A model generated the notes under the pieces. That model made no database searches, had not been told where the DNA came from, and saw only the letters and a program-made list of their open reading frames with translations. A program made the translations under genes and the position numbers. This document shows positions 17,781-26,152 of a DNA stretch of 35,603 nucleotides, in pieces; position 1 is the stretch's first letter; the number at the start of each line of letters is the position of its first letter. Origin of the DNA: Candidatus Aminicenantota bacterium (GTDB lineage Bacteria > Acidobacteriota > Aminicenantia > Aminicenantales > Aminicenantaceae); contig CP070750.1 of assembly GCA_020348385.1 (NCBI GenBank), forward strand, positions 577,143-612,745. The letters are read 5' to 3'.

Positions 17781-18773
17781 CTATAATTTTGTCCTTATGA
17801 ACACAATCTCGAAAATCAAATCGCAGCTGCCATCAATTGAATGGATTTGTACAAGTTCGAGTTTTGTTTTCTTATTATTAACTTGTACTTCAGAGCAATC
17901 ATAGTAGCGTTCACCTATAGACACATTTTTGTTAGGGTCATCAATAAAAGGAACATCGTTAATATTCATGCCGGCTACTGCTCTCCACATGTCAATATTT
18001 TCATCTCCTGAGTCTATTTTCTCGAAATATCCATACTCTCTGGTTTCATCATCAAATAAAACATTGTTATGTTCAGCTAAATCAGCTGGATTGCATTTGA
18101 TACCAACTCCCGGTCGAATTTGAAAATCAAGCCAAAAACCCAAATCCTGGCGCGTTGCCCATTGTTCAAAATCCACCTTATTCCTATCGTAAGACCATTT
18201 ACTATGAATATGAAACCACATTTTGTCGTAGGTTTCATAGGGATGGGGATAACTTTGCAAGAAATTAAATACACACATTGCATTCGAGCGACAAATTGGA
18301 TCGATACATCCAGGATATCTGCAGACTTTAGCTTCCCAACCAGTAGGAAGATTATCTCGAAAGTCAGCTGTGGGCCCATAAACATAGTCAAAGGTGATCT
18401 TTTTTTGATCCGGCACAGGATTCAGTATTTCAAAAATAAAGACTGCACCATACTGGTCCTGCACGGGCCCTCTAATTTCAGCATAAACATTAACATTTTC
18501 GTCAGAATCGTTAAAAAGCCATCCCAATTGATCATTTAATTCAGGAATTGACACCGGGTCTCCAAAGCCTGCGATGCTCGATAAATATCCGCCCGATGCG
18601 GGAAGTATAACCGCACTCCATGCATATTTTTCCCCCTTGTCTTTTCCAGGGGGTTTGTCAGGTTTCCCCAGTGTTTTTACTTGACCGTCGACAAAATCGA
18701 TGCCAACAAAAACAAAGGTAAATGCTAGAAGTGCCACCAATCCCAAAAGCCTTAGACTGCGAAAATTTTTCAT
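17781..18773 (-). CDS. Secreted protein of unknown function, paralogue A
   Basis: Not a family I recognise. The 330-residue product has a signal peptide (about 1-31, 'LLGLVALLAFTFVFVGIDFVDG|QVK') and a mature part with no membrane segment. It is homologous along its whole length to the next gene upstream (18971-19906). Shared marks are 'KYAWSAVIL', 'ENVNVYAEIR', 'FEILNP', 'YGYFEKI', 'W.AVAGM', 'VNNKKT' and the end 'IVFIRTKL'. A cysteine-rich stretch (CRYPGCIDPICRSNAMC) is special to this copy and suggests disulfides outside the cytoplasm. AAAAGGAGG stands ahead of the ATG. It lies just upstream of the sigma operon promoter, same strand. Confidence 0.75.
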   Translation of the reverse strand: MKNFRSLRLLGLVALLAFTFVFVGIDFVDGQVKTLGKPDKPPGKDKGEKYAWSAVILPASGGYLSSIAGFGDPVSIPELNDQLGWLFNDSDENVNVYAEIRGPVQDQYGAVFIFEILNPVPDQKKITFDYVYGPTADFRDNLPTGWEAKVCRYPGCIDPICRSNAMCVFNFLQSYPHPYETYDKMWFHIHSKWSYDRNKVDFEQWATRQDLGFWLDFQIRPGVGIKCNPADLAEHNNVLFDDETREYGYFEKIDSGDENIDMWRAVAGMNINDVPFIDDPNKNVSIGERYYDCSEVQVNNKKTKLELVQIHSIDGSCDLIFEIVFIRTKL

Positions 18774-18827
18774 TTTATCCTCCTTTTATTGAAGTTAAGT
18801 TTTTCCTGCCTCTTATAATCCATAATC

Positions 18828-18910
18828 CTATGTTGCCGCCTCCTTTTGCATTCGCTAAAATCCTTCACTTATATTTATTGTTGCTACTCCGAATTTCTTC
18901 CTAAAGGGGA
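18828..18910 (-). promoter_or_regulatory. Duplicated leader of secreted paralogue A, with possible 7-codon ORF
   Basis: This leader aligns with the one ahead of paralogue B (19947-20030): AGTGAAGGA, nine bases, ATG, then AAAAGGAGG and, further on, AGGATTA. The ATG at 18851 opens a seven-codon frame (MQKEAAT) ending in TAG at 18828. It may be a translated leader or simply the remains of duplication. Confidence 0.35.
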
Positions 18911-18970
18911 TTCTAATGCTAGACTTTACTTAAACGGGAAGTTTACTGAATCTCCCAGGAAGCTAAATCC

Positions 18971-19906
18971 CTAAATCTCTGTCCTGATGAATAAAATGGC
19001 GAATTTTATATCAAACTGGCCCTGCGCGGAAAAGATGGCATCATAGGTTGCTCGTGTTTTTTTCTTGTTGATTTGTTCTACTACACAAATTTGATAACAG
19101 TCAGTGGCCCATGCATCATCCTCACTTATAGTCCCCGGACCGGAATATGCATCCGGGGAACCTTTTTCCATCCCAGCGACAGCTATCCAGGTGTCTGGGC
19201 CGATTCTCTCGAAATATCCGTAATCATTATCGCCCCCGAATTCAATACTGCTGAATTCAGACAGGTTAAGCTCTTCACATGTAGAAGCCCCCCATGTCAT
19301 AGGCGGAGTTTTTATTCCAGTTGTAAAACCTAAATTTTCTAGATACGTCCATTGCTCATAATCGATATCATCCGGATTGACCGACCGATCTGTATTAATT
19401 CGAAATGATACGCTGTCGTATTCGGGATGAGGATGAAGTGAATCCCGCATGAAATAAAGCATGCTCATTGGATCCCCACTATCAAGCCCCCCAGGGTAGA
19501 GGCACTGCGCATCAGGAGTATCAGGGTAGAACCAAGCATCATAAGGATCGAATTCAAGATCGATTTGGATAGGGTAGAATATCTCAAAAGTAAAACGTGT
19601 CCAATACATTTCTACTCCATCATCAAATGGTGCCCTTCGAATTTCCACATTCACATTGACATTCGATTCAAGGTCCTCGTATACCCATCCTCGCAAAGTT
19701 TCATCGTATCTTGCCGCTTCAATCCCTCTTATATCGAATCCTTCTAATATGACGGCGCTCCAGGTGTATTTTTGCTTTCCTGTCCATGGCGGCTTCCCTT
19801 TTTGGATCTTTACCTGGCCCTGAACAAAATCGATGCCAATAAAAACCAAAGCAGCTGCGAGGATGGCCACCAATCCCAAAAACTTCAAACCATAAATTTT
19901 TTTCAT
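18971..19906 (-). CDS. Secreted protein of unknown function, paralogue B
   Basis: The 311-residue product has a signal peptide nearly identical to that of paralogue A ('FLGLVAILAAALVFIGIDFVQG|QVK') but a more divergent mature part. Conserved blocks include 'KYTWSAVIL', 'SNVNVNVEIR', 'FTFEIFYP', 'DYGYFERI', 'TWIAVAGM', 'INKKKT' and 'AILFIRTEI'. The mature protein is acidic and rich in aromatic residues. AAAAAAGGAGG precedes the ATG. No domain of known function is apparent. The pair looks like a lineage-specific expansion. Confidence 0.75.
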   Translation of the reverse strand: MKKIYGLKFLGLVAILAAALVFIGIDFVQGQVKIQKGKPPWTGKQKYTWSAVILEGFDIRGIEAARYDETLRGWVYEDLESNVNVNVEIRRAPFDDGVEMYWTRFTFEIFYPIQIDLEFDPYDAWFYPDTPDAQCLYPGGLDSGDPMSMLYFMRDSLHPHPEYDSVSFRINTDRSVNPDDIDYEQWTYLENLGFTTGIKTPPMTWGASTCEELNLSEFSSIEFGGDNDYGYFERIGPDTWIAVAGMEKGSPDAYSGPGTISEDDAWATDCYQICVVEQINKKKTRATYDAIFSAQGQFDIKFAILFIRTEI

Positions 19907-19946
19907 AAAATCCTCCTTTTTTAGTTCTTCTATTTTTTAATGATAT

Positions 19947-20030
19947 TTAATCCTTTGGTTCCACCTCCTTTTTCATTTGTTGCAGTCCTTCACTATGTTT
20001 ATTGCAGCAAGAGCAATATTCTTCCCGACA
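19947..20030 (-). promoter_or_regulatory. Duplicated leader of secreted paralogue B, with possible 9-codon ORF
   Basis: Counterpart of the leader at 18828-18910. The ATG at 19976 opens a nine-codon frame (MKKEVEPKD) ending in TAA at 19947, with AAGGA nine bases ahead of it exactly as in the other copy. The first codons (M-K/Q-K-E) agree but the ends do not. Confidence 0.35.
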
Positions 20031-20139
20031 AAATAAATTTCATGCAAAAATAGGATTCTCATAAGAAAAAGGAGAAAGGGAGTGACGTTTTGGGGAAAAT
20101 TTTATAGAATCTTGACACAAGTTTAATGAAGGAGAAAAA

Positions 20140-21252
20140 ATGAAGCTGGCGGAAGGGACTCAAGATGTTGGAAAAAGATTAGAATCGTTGGATGCCCTTC
20201 GAGGATTCGATATGTTCTGGATTGTCGGGGGATCATGGATTTTTGGGAACCTTCATGCGATTTTCGACAGCCCAATCACAAGACTCATCGATCGCCAACT
20301 CCAGCATGTGCCATGGGAAGGATTCCGGTTCTGGGACCTGATCATGCCGCTTTTCCTTTTCATTGTAGGGGTGGCCATGCCATTTTCCTTTGCCAAACGG
20401 TTGGCACGAGGTGATAGCCGGAAAAAACTCTACACTCACATTATCATCCGATTTTTCATTTTGTTTGTCTTGGGGATGATCGCTCAGGGCCATCTCCTGA
20501 GCTATGATCTTTCGAAATTAGCCATCTATTGCAATACCCTCCAAGCCATCGCTGCTGGCTATCTGATCGGTTCGATAATCCTGTTGAATCTCAACATCAA
20601 ATGGCAGATTGGCGTGACCTCCGGGCTATTGTTTTTGTTTTGGGCCTTGATGGCATGGGTGCCAGTTCCTGGATACGGTGCCGGACAGCTGACACCCGAG
20701 GGGAATCTGGCTATGTATCTGGATAAGCTGCTGCTTGGTTCTTTTCAGGATGGGACGACATACACGTGGATCCTGAGCAGCCTGGCTTTTGCCGGGACGG
20801 TGATGGTTGGCGTTTTCGGGGGCCTTTTACTCCGGTCTGAAAAAACACAAAAACAAAAAGTCTTGTGGCTTTTTGGAGCTGGAGTTCTTTGCGTCATGCT
20901 GGGATTGCTCTGGGGAATCTGGTTTCCGATCATTAAACATTTGTGGACCAGCTCGTTTGTCCTATTTTCTGGTGGACTCTGTTTCCTACTCCTCGGTCTA
21001 TTCTATCTTATCATCGATGTCTGGGGCTTCCGCAAATGGGCCTTCCCGTTCAAGGTGATCGGGATGAATGCGATCTTGGTTTACATGGTCACGCGTCTTT
21101 TCGATTTTCGCCGCATCGGCGATATTTTTGTCGGAGGATTGGCGGACCGTCTGGGCTCATGGAACGGCCTTATACAAGGGCTTGCAGGATTTTTGGTTAT
21201 ATGGCTGATTCTCTACTGGATGTACAGGAAACAAACCTTCGTCAAGATTTAA
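20140..21252 (+). CDS. HGSNAT/DUF5009-like membrane acyltransferase
   Basis: The 370-residue protein has about ten hydrophobic segments. The N-terminal 'RLESLDALRGFDMFWI' and the block 'HVPWEGFRFWDLIMPLFLFIVGVAMPFSF' (His56, Asp66) are characteristic of the family of heparan-alpha-glucosaminide N-acetyltransferase and bacterial DUF5009/NagX proteins. Further marks are 'YCNTLQAIAAGYLI' and 'KVIGMNAILVYM'. Members move acyl groups across the membrane to sugars outside. GAAGGAG lies seven bases ahead of the ATG. The 3' end overlaps the convergent membrane-protein gene by 11 bp. Confidence 0.8.
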   Translation: MKLAEGTQDVGKRLESLDALRGFDMFWIVGGSWIFGNLHAIFDSPITRLIDRQLQHVPWEGFRFWDLIMPLFLFIVGVAMPFSFAKRLARGDSRKKLYTHIIIRFFILFVLGMIAQGHLLSYDLSKLAIYCNTLQAIAAGYLIGSIILLNLNIKWQIGVTSGLLFLFWALMAWVPVPGYGAGQLTPEGNLAMYLDKLLLGSFQDGTTYTWILSSLAFAGTVMVGVFGGLLLRSEKTQKQKVLWLFGAGVLCVMLGLLWGIWFPIIKHLWTSSFVLFSGGLCFLLLGLFYLIIDVWGFRKWAFPFKVIGMNAILVYMVTRLFDFRRIGDIFVGGLADRLGSWNGLIQGLAGFLVIWLILYWMYRKQTFVKI

Positions 21253-21730
21253 CCTCTTGTTCGATCTTCTCAGTCCTTTTACTGGCTGGTTTCAGTTTAC
21301 GAAAAATAGGAAGGTAGGTAAGAAGCATTAAGAGAATCAGGTGAACATCCACATACAAAAACAGGCTTATAATATCTTGAGGTGTGGTAAATTGTGGTCC
21401 AGTAACGACAAATATCATCACGATGATTGTGATTAAAACTATCAATACCAACAAGAATATCCTGATGTGAAAAATGGAAATAACGGGCTTGGATGTCGAT
21501 ACAGACAGGGCCATGAAAAAGAGGAAAGCAATACTGAGTGTCAGTGTGAGCAAATGAACGCTGCTGTAGGTGCTGTTAAAAGGATTGGCATAATGCCAGA
21601 AAACGTCGAGAAATGGATAAGCGCCGCTCACCGGACTTGGGCTTCTCATCTGGTACGCAAGCAGACCGATAAGAGAACAGCTGATCGGAATATAAAGGAT
21701 TATAAGCAATAGAGTCTTGACTGATCTCAT
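21242..21730 (-). CDS. Four-helix membrane protein, unknown function
   Basis: The 162-residue product has hydrophobic segments at about 5-25, 58-78, 88-110 and 122-144 and a charged C-terminal tail (KPASKRTEKIEQEVKS). GGGAGGG stands just upstream of the ATG at 21730. I do not recognise the family. It overlaps the 3' end of the acyltransferase gene by 11 bp on the opposite strand. Confidence 0.6.
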   Translation of the reverse strand: MRSVKTLLLIILYIPISCSLIGLLAYQMRSPSPVSGAYPFLDVFWHYANPFNSTYSSVHLLTLTLSIAFLFFMALSVSTSKPVISIFHIRIFLLVLIVLITIIVMIFVVTGPQFTTPQDIISLFLYVDVHLILLMLLTYLPIFRKLKPASKRTEKIEQEVKS

Positions 21731-21856
21731 TTTGCCCTCCCTTAAAGATACTTATCGAATAATCGGAATATTCGGTGAAAAGTTATCTTTCTTGTATGCA
21801 ATATTATGACTCCCCGTTACAAAAAGGGCAAAAAAAGAGAATTACCTAACTGCAGG

Positions 21857-22993
21857 TTATAAGGAGTTGACTTTGTAGATGATGGCCTCGCGGTAGCCTG
21901 TGGTGATGCGGTAATATCCAGCCAAATTCTTATCCAAGGAATCCTCTCCTGTATCCACGAGCAATGGCCTGCTGTTCAAGGAATGGATCTTCTGTTTGGT
22001 GGCGACGACGATAATATTGCCTTTACCGATTTGGTTAATGACTTCGGGACTGATCTGCTGATTACCTCTCCCTAGAAGGAATCCCTGTCCGCCTATGGGT
22101 GTCAGGATCAGTTTTGTCGGTTTCCCTATGATTTTTTCCAGGATTTGCTCTTCATTCAGGTCTTTGCCCAGAAGATTGTTTCGCCACACTAGATCGACCC
22201 CCAGCAATGAGTGATCCAGTCCGAGTTTTTGCATGATGGCACTTGTCGTTGTGCCCGGGCCGACGAGATAATAAAATTCATCTGACATGTCTGCCACAAC
22301 TTCGGCGGCAATGGCCTCCTGGTTGTATTTTTCGTTCCCTGTGCTGCCGGTTTTTGTTCGCTGGAGAAAGCGCTCCACGTGAGGAATTTTCAGGTACCCA
22401 TACAATCGAGCCGATACGATTTCTCTCCGCAATTCTTCCTCATCCACATCCATCACTTCGGCTTCCATGGTTCTTTGTATTGATCTCTGAAGGAATAGAG
22501 CTGCCAGTTCTCCTGCCCTCACAGGATGAGAGGCAAAAACGCCGGAATGGATTTTTACTCCTGCGGGGATGCCTAAACTAACCAGGGATGTTCCGACAGC
22601 GCTGCAAATGTCTCTTGCCGTTCCATCACCTCCGGCAAACAGCAGCAGGTCAACTTTTTCATCCAGCATGGCCTTGGCTGCACGTTTCGTGTCCTTTTCG
22701 GTCGTGGCCTCTCTCAGGTCGGCTTGGATAACCTTCGGAGAAAATCCAATGTTCAAAGCTACATTTTCTCCCATCGGAGAAGGATAGGTGACTAACTCTA
22801 TCTCATCCTTGAGGCGGAGAAGTGGCTTTAGCGCTTCCAATGCTCTTTCCCTTGCCCAAGGTTGTGCTCCGAGTGCTATCGCCTTTTCCAGGACTTCCCG
22901 TCCGTCGGTTCCTTTTAGACCGACCCGACCCCCCATGCCGGCTATCGGATTGATGAGAAATCCCAGTTTTTTCCTGTTCAACGCTCTATTCAC
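21857..22993 (-). CDS. ATP-NAD kinase/AcoX-like family protein
   Basis: I start it at the GTG at 22993 because this overlaps the stop of the upstream gene (GTGA), as expected in this tightly packed operon; an ATG at 23029 is the alternative. The 378-residue product begins 'KKLGFLINPIAGMGGRVGLKG' and has the diacylglycerol/NAD-kinase nucleotide motif GGDGTARDI (about 121-129). These are typical of the ATP-NAD kinase family that includes AcoX and is longer than NadK itself. A C-terminal 'PIGGQGFLLGRGNQQISPEVI' block is also characteristic. The substrate is uncertain; AcoX proteins lack a firmly assigned reaction. Its tie to the two GcvP-like genes suggests a shared pathway. Confidence 0.82.
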   Translation of the reverse strand: MNRALNRKKLGFLINPIAGMGGRVGLKGTDGREVLEKAIALGAQPWARERALEALKPLLRLKDEIELVTYPSPMGENVALNIGFSPKVIQADLREATTEKDTKRAAKAMLDEKVDLLLFAGGDGTARDICSAVGTSLVSLGIPAGVKIHSGVFASHPVRAGELAALFLQRSIQRTMEAEVMDVDEEELRREIVSARLYGYLKIPHVERFLQRTKTGSTGNEKYNQEAIAAEVVADMSDEFYYLVGPGTTTSAIMQKLGLDHSLLGVDLVWRNNLLGKDLNEEQILEKIIGKPTKLILTPIGGQGFLLGRGNQQISPEVINQIGKGNIIVVATKQKIHSLNSRPLLVDTGEDSLDKNLAGYYRITTGYREAIIYKVNSL

Positions 22994-24573
22994 TCCCCCT
23001 TTTTCTGCTTCTTCAGATAAGCCCGCCATGTGACTGCCCATTTTTCCGGGTCGTCCAGCGGGTGGTGATCTATTTTGTGCGACACACTTTGGTATGGTGC
23101 GTTTTTCACTTTGTCGGGATCCTCATAGGCTTCCCGGACTGTTTTTTCCAGGCCGGCAAGGTACTCATCAAGTTCAGCCTTGGAATAGGACTCGGTCGGT
23201 TCGATCGTGAAGGGTTGAGGCACGACCCAGGGATGATGGCTCGACCAGAGATGAAATCCAAAATCCACCATCCTGTTGGTGATGTCCTCTGTGCTTACGC
23301 CTGTATCCTCTGTCAGTTTTTCCCAGGTGTATCGCACCTGCTCGATCCTGCCCTGGGTTTTCGGATAAGAAATGGCAGCACCCTTTAGCTCCTGGATCTT
23401 TTTCATCACATAATTGTTGTTGAGCACGGCCACTTCCGCCACTTCTTTGAGCCCTTCTGCACCCATACTCATGACCCAGGCATAAGCCCTGAGTACGGCC
23501 GGGAAAACTCCATAAAATCCCCGCACTTTCCCGATGCTATGGGACAAATTATGGTTTAAGGAATACTTATTCCCATCAAAATCCACTAAGGGTATCGGCA
23601 TATAATCGATGAGGCTTTCACAGACACCCAGGGCTCCAGTCGCCGGACCTCCGCACCCGTGCGGGGAGGAAAAAGATTTGTGCAAATTGAAGAAGCACAT
23701 GTCGAAATCCGCTTCTTTGGCTCGCGTAATCCCCAGCAGCCCGTTGGCATTGGCCTGGTCATACCCGCACAACCCGCCCGCATCGTGGACGATTTTGGTG
23801 AACTCTTGGATTTTACTGTTGAAAATCCCTGTATCTTCAGGATTGGTGATCAGCAATCCCGCTGTTTTCTCCGATACGGCTTTTTTCAGGGCTTCGATAT
23901 CCGGCAGCCCCAAGTCATCCGGATAGAGTGTTATAACCTTGTATCCTTTTACAGCTGCAACCGCCGCATCGGAAGGATGGGAGAAGATGGTGGTGATGAT
24001 CTCATCCCTCTCCTGGCCCTCTCCCCGTAGTTCCTGATATTTTTGGATGATGGACACCATCACCAGGATAGCCGCTGCCCCTCCCCCCGGTTGGAACGTG
24101 AATTTGTCCATCCCCGAGATTTCTTGGAGAAATGAGTCCAGTTTGTATATGATTTCAAGTGCGCCCTGAACCGTATCCTGGTCCTGACAGGGGTGAATTG
24201 CGGCTGCTTTTGGGGAACGAACAAACGTCTCATTGATTTTAGGGCTGTATTTCATCGTGCATGTCCCTTGGCCGATATCGATGTTGAAATCCGCACCCAG
24301 AGTGTGCTGGGAAAGACGCAGGAAGTGTTTCAGAACGCGCATCTGCGAGACTTCGGGGAGCGCAGGGTTGCTTTTGCGCCTCATGTTTTCGGGGATGGCG
24401 GATATTCCATCTCCTACTGCCTCCTGGATCTCCTGTTCGACTTCAGGGACCAGAACTCCTTTTTCTCCTGGTGTGTGCAGCTCAAAAATGATAGGTTCAT
24501 CCCATTTGGCCTGATGAAACTTTTCTCTCAACTTGAATGTGCTGTTGTTTTCCATGGTTTTTCTCCCGCTCAT
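22990..24573 (-). CDS. gcvPB: Glycine dehydrogenase (decarboxylating) subunit 2-like protein, divergent
   Basis: The 527-residue product is the PLP-carrying half of a split P-protein: 'GQGTCTMKYSPK' (about 101-112), 'GLLITNPEDTGIF' and the PLP lysine in 'NLHKSFSSPHG' (Lys299). It ends with the usual 'PFTIEPTES' and 'NAPYQSV'. Several normally strict motifs differ: the DSAHGTNPASA-type motif is 'FSHPSDAAVAA', DGANLNAIMG is 'DQANANGLLG' and PHGGGGPGSG is 'PHGCGGPATG'. The fold and PLP chemistry should persist but the substrate may not be glycine. GGAGG lies six bases ahead of the ATG, which overlaps the gcvPA-like stop (ATGA). No gcvT, gcvH or lpd is in the window. Confidence 0.8.
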   Translation of the reverse strand: MSGRKTMENNSTFKLREKFHQAKWDEPIIFELHTPGEKGVLVPEVEQEIQEAVGDGISAIPENMRRKSNPALPEVSQMRVLKHFLRLSQHTLGADFNIDIGQGTCTMKYSPKINETFVRSPKAAAIHPCQDQDTVQGALEIIYKLDSFLQEISGMDKFTFQPGGGAAAILVMVSIIQKYQELRGEGQERDEIITTIFSHPSDAAVAAVKGYKVITLYPDDLGLPDIEALKKAVSEKTAGLLITNPEDTGIFNSKIQEFTKIVHDAGGLCGYDQANANGLLGITRAKEADFDMCFFNLHKSFSSPHGCGGPATGALGVCESLIDYMPIPLVDFDGNKYSLNHNLSHSIGKVRGFYGVFPAVLRAYAWVMSMGAEGLKEVAEVAVLNNNYVMKKIQELKGAAISYPKTQGRIEQVRYTWEKLTEDTGVSTEDITNRMVDFGFHLWSSHHPWVVPQPFTIEPTESYSKAELDEYLAGLEKTVREAYEDPDKVKNAPYQSVSHKIDHHPLDDPEKWAVTWRAYLKKQKKGE

Positions 24574-25982
24574 TCTTGACCTCCTTCTCCCAGGATTTCT
24601 GTGAGGGAGTCCCGAAGATGGTCGATGTCCTTTTTGGTGTGGACCTCTGTCACGCAGTATAGGGCACAGTAGCCGAACTCGGGGAATTCAGAGGATAAAT
24701 CCATGCCCCCGAATATCCCTTTCTCGAGAAGGGCTTTGTTGATGTCCTTGATTTTGTGTCCTGTTTTATTAAAATCCACCACAAATTCCTTGAAATGTGA
24801 GGAATCAAACATTGGCGCCTTCACTCCCTTGATTGCAGAGATTTGTTTCAGCGCATACTGGGATTTTTGCAGGATCGACGTCCCCAATTCCTGCATTCCT
24901 TCCGGGCCCATCAAGGCCAGATACACACCTGCGGTAACTCCACATAGGGCTGAATGGGTTCCCACAAACTCTTTCCCTTCCTCGCGTTCTGCAAATGAAG
25001 TTCTCTCATAGGCCACGTCGCCAAAACCATACTCTCCTTCCACGGTCGTTGTCGTGATACCGAACAATCGCGAGGGATATTCCATCACGAATTTTTCGTC
25101 ATCATGAGTGGCGATAAAGCCTCCCAATCCGCCTCCAAAAAACATATGGATGCCCAATCCCTGTATATCCCCGCAGACGATATCGGCGCCATATTGGCTG
25201 GGCGGAGTCAGGATACCTAGGGATGTGGGATCGACACCGACAATACTCAGGGCTCCATTCTCATGAGCCATGTCCGCTATGGTCTGCCCCTGGACTTCGA
25301 TGAATCCGAGATAGGAGGGATTCTCGAAGTATATGCCGGCTGTGTTCTTGGAAAGTTTGGATTTGAAGTCATCGAGATCCAATTTTCCCGTCTCCGGACA
25401 ATGTTTCACCATTCTGACGTTGACGACAGGATGGCAGTAATTTTTGATGACCATCAATCTATCAGGAGAAATGATATTAGAGACCAAGATTTCCTTTCGG
25501 CCCGTGATTCTCTCTGCCATCCGGATGGCTGTGCTGGCCGCTTGGCTCCAATCATAGGTGGGGACATTCACCACATCCATGTCCAACAGCTCACCCATCA
25601 GGCTTTCGTATTCGAACAAGGACTGGAATCTCCCGTGGTCTTCATAGGGTTCTCCGGCATAGGCGGTCAGGAATTCCGATCGCTGATTGATCTCGTCGCA
25701 AATGGCTGGCACCTGGTGGTTGTAGCATCCCCCTCCAAGAAAGCTGATGTATTCCTCGCAAGTTTTATTTTTGGTAAATATTGCATCCATGTGGCGTTTC
25801 AGGGCATACTCGGAGGAGAGAGGTGGGGGCAAGTTTAACTTATTTTTATATCGCAGATTTTCCGGTATGTCCGCATAGAGATCCTCTATACGTTGGACAC
25901 CGATTTCCTTCAGCATCTGTTCCTTGATTTCAGGAACTGAATTCGGGATGTAGGGATAGACTTTTTTTTCTTGTTTTTTCAT
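24570..25982 (-). CDS. gcvPA: Glycine dehydrogenase (decarboxylating) subunit 1-like protein, divergent
   Basis: The 470-residue product follows the non-PLP half of split P-proteins: 'YIPNSVPEIKEQMLKEIGV', 'DLYADIPENLRY', 'EEYISFLGGGCYNHQVPA', 'SEFLTAYAGEPYEDHGRFQSLFEYESLMGELL', 'ALSIVGVDPTSLGILTPPSQYGADIVCGD', 'EFVVDFNKTG', 'CVTEVHTKKDID'. As in its partner, conserved positions are changed: YQPEISQGTLQ is replaced by 'YEDHGRFQS', MYDGATA by 'TYDWSQA', and CTNQAL by 'GTHSAL'. Both subunits have drifted together. GAGGAGA precedes the ATG. First gene of a three-gene overlapping operon. Confidence 0.8.
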   Translation of the reverse strand: MKKQEKKVYPYIPNSVPEIKEQMLKEIGVQRIEDLYADIPENLRYKNKLNLPPPLSSEYALKRHMDAIFTKNKTCEEYISFLGGGCYNHQVPAICDEINQRSEFLTAYAGEPYEDHGRFQSLFEYESLMGELLDMDVVNVPTYDWSQAASTAIRMAERITGRKEILVSNIISPDRLMVIKNYCHPVVNVRMVKHCPETGKLDLDDFKSKLSKNTAGIYFENPSYLGFIEVQGQTIADMAHENGALSIVGVDPTSLGILTPPSQYGADIVCGDIQGLGIHMFFGGGLGGFIATHDDEKFVMEYPSRLFGITTTTVEGEYGFGDVAYERTSFAEREEGKEFVGTHSALCGVTAGVYLALMGPEGMQELGTSILQKSQYALKQISAIKGVKAPMFDSSHFKEFVVDFNKTGHKIKDINKALLEKGIFGGMDLSSEFPEFGYCALYCVTEVHTKKDIDHLRDSLTEILGEGGQE

Positions 25983-26050
25983 GGGATTCTCCTCACAAAG
26001 TGAAGGATATAGGAAAAAATTCGGGGAGACAATACCTAATTAAATAAATA

Positions 26051-26089
26051 GGGGACAGGATACGTTTTCACCAAACGTATCCTGTCCCC
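26051..26089. repeat. Perfect 17-bp-stem GGGGACAGG palindrome
   Basis: The left arm (26051-26067, GGGGACAGGATACGTTT) and right arm (26073-26089) are perfect complements around a five-base loop (TCACC). It belongs with the GGGGAC elements at 274-295 and 6227-6320. It lies between the convergently placed end of the M56 gene and the upstream side of the gcvPA-like gene. A nearby GCCGC/GCGGC stem (26105-26120) with a T-run on the minus strand may add termination for the M56 gene. Confidence 0.7.
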
Positions 26090-26152
26090 AAAAAAATGTC
26101 CCGGGCCGCGGAGTTGCGGCGTTATCCCTGATCCCTCTTCAGGTGTTCGGGC

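Noticed and set aside
18777..18826. 17-codon ORF (ATG in ATTATGGAT) overlapping the start of secreted paralogue A
   Set aside because: It has no counterpart ahead of paralogue B and no convincing ribosome site, unlike the shared short frame further upstream.
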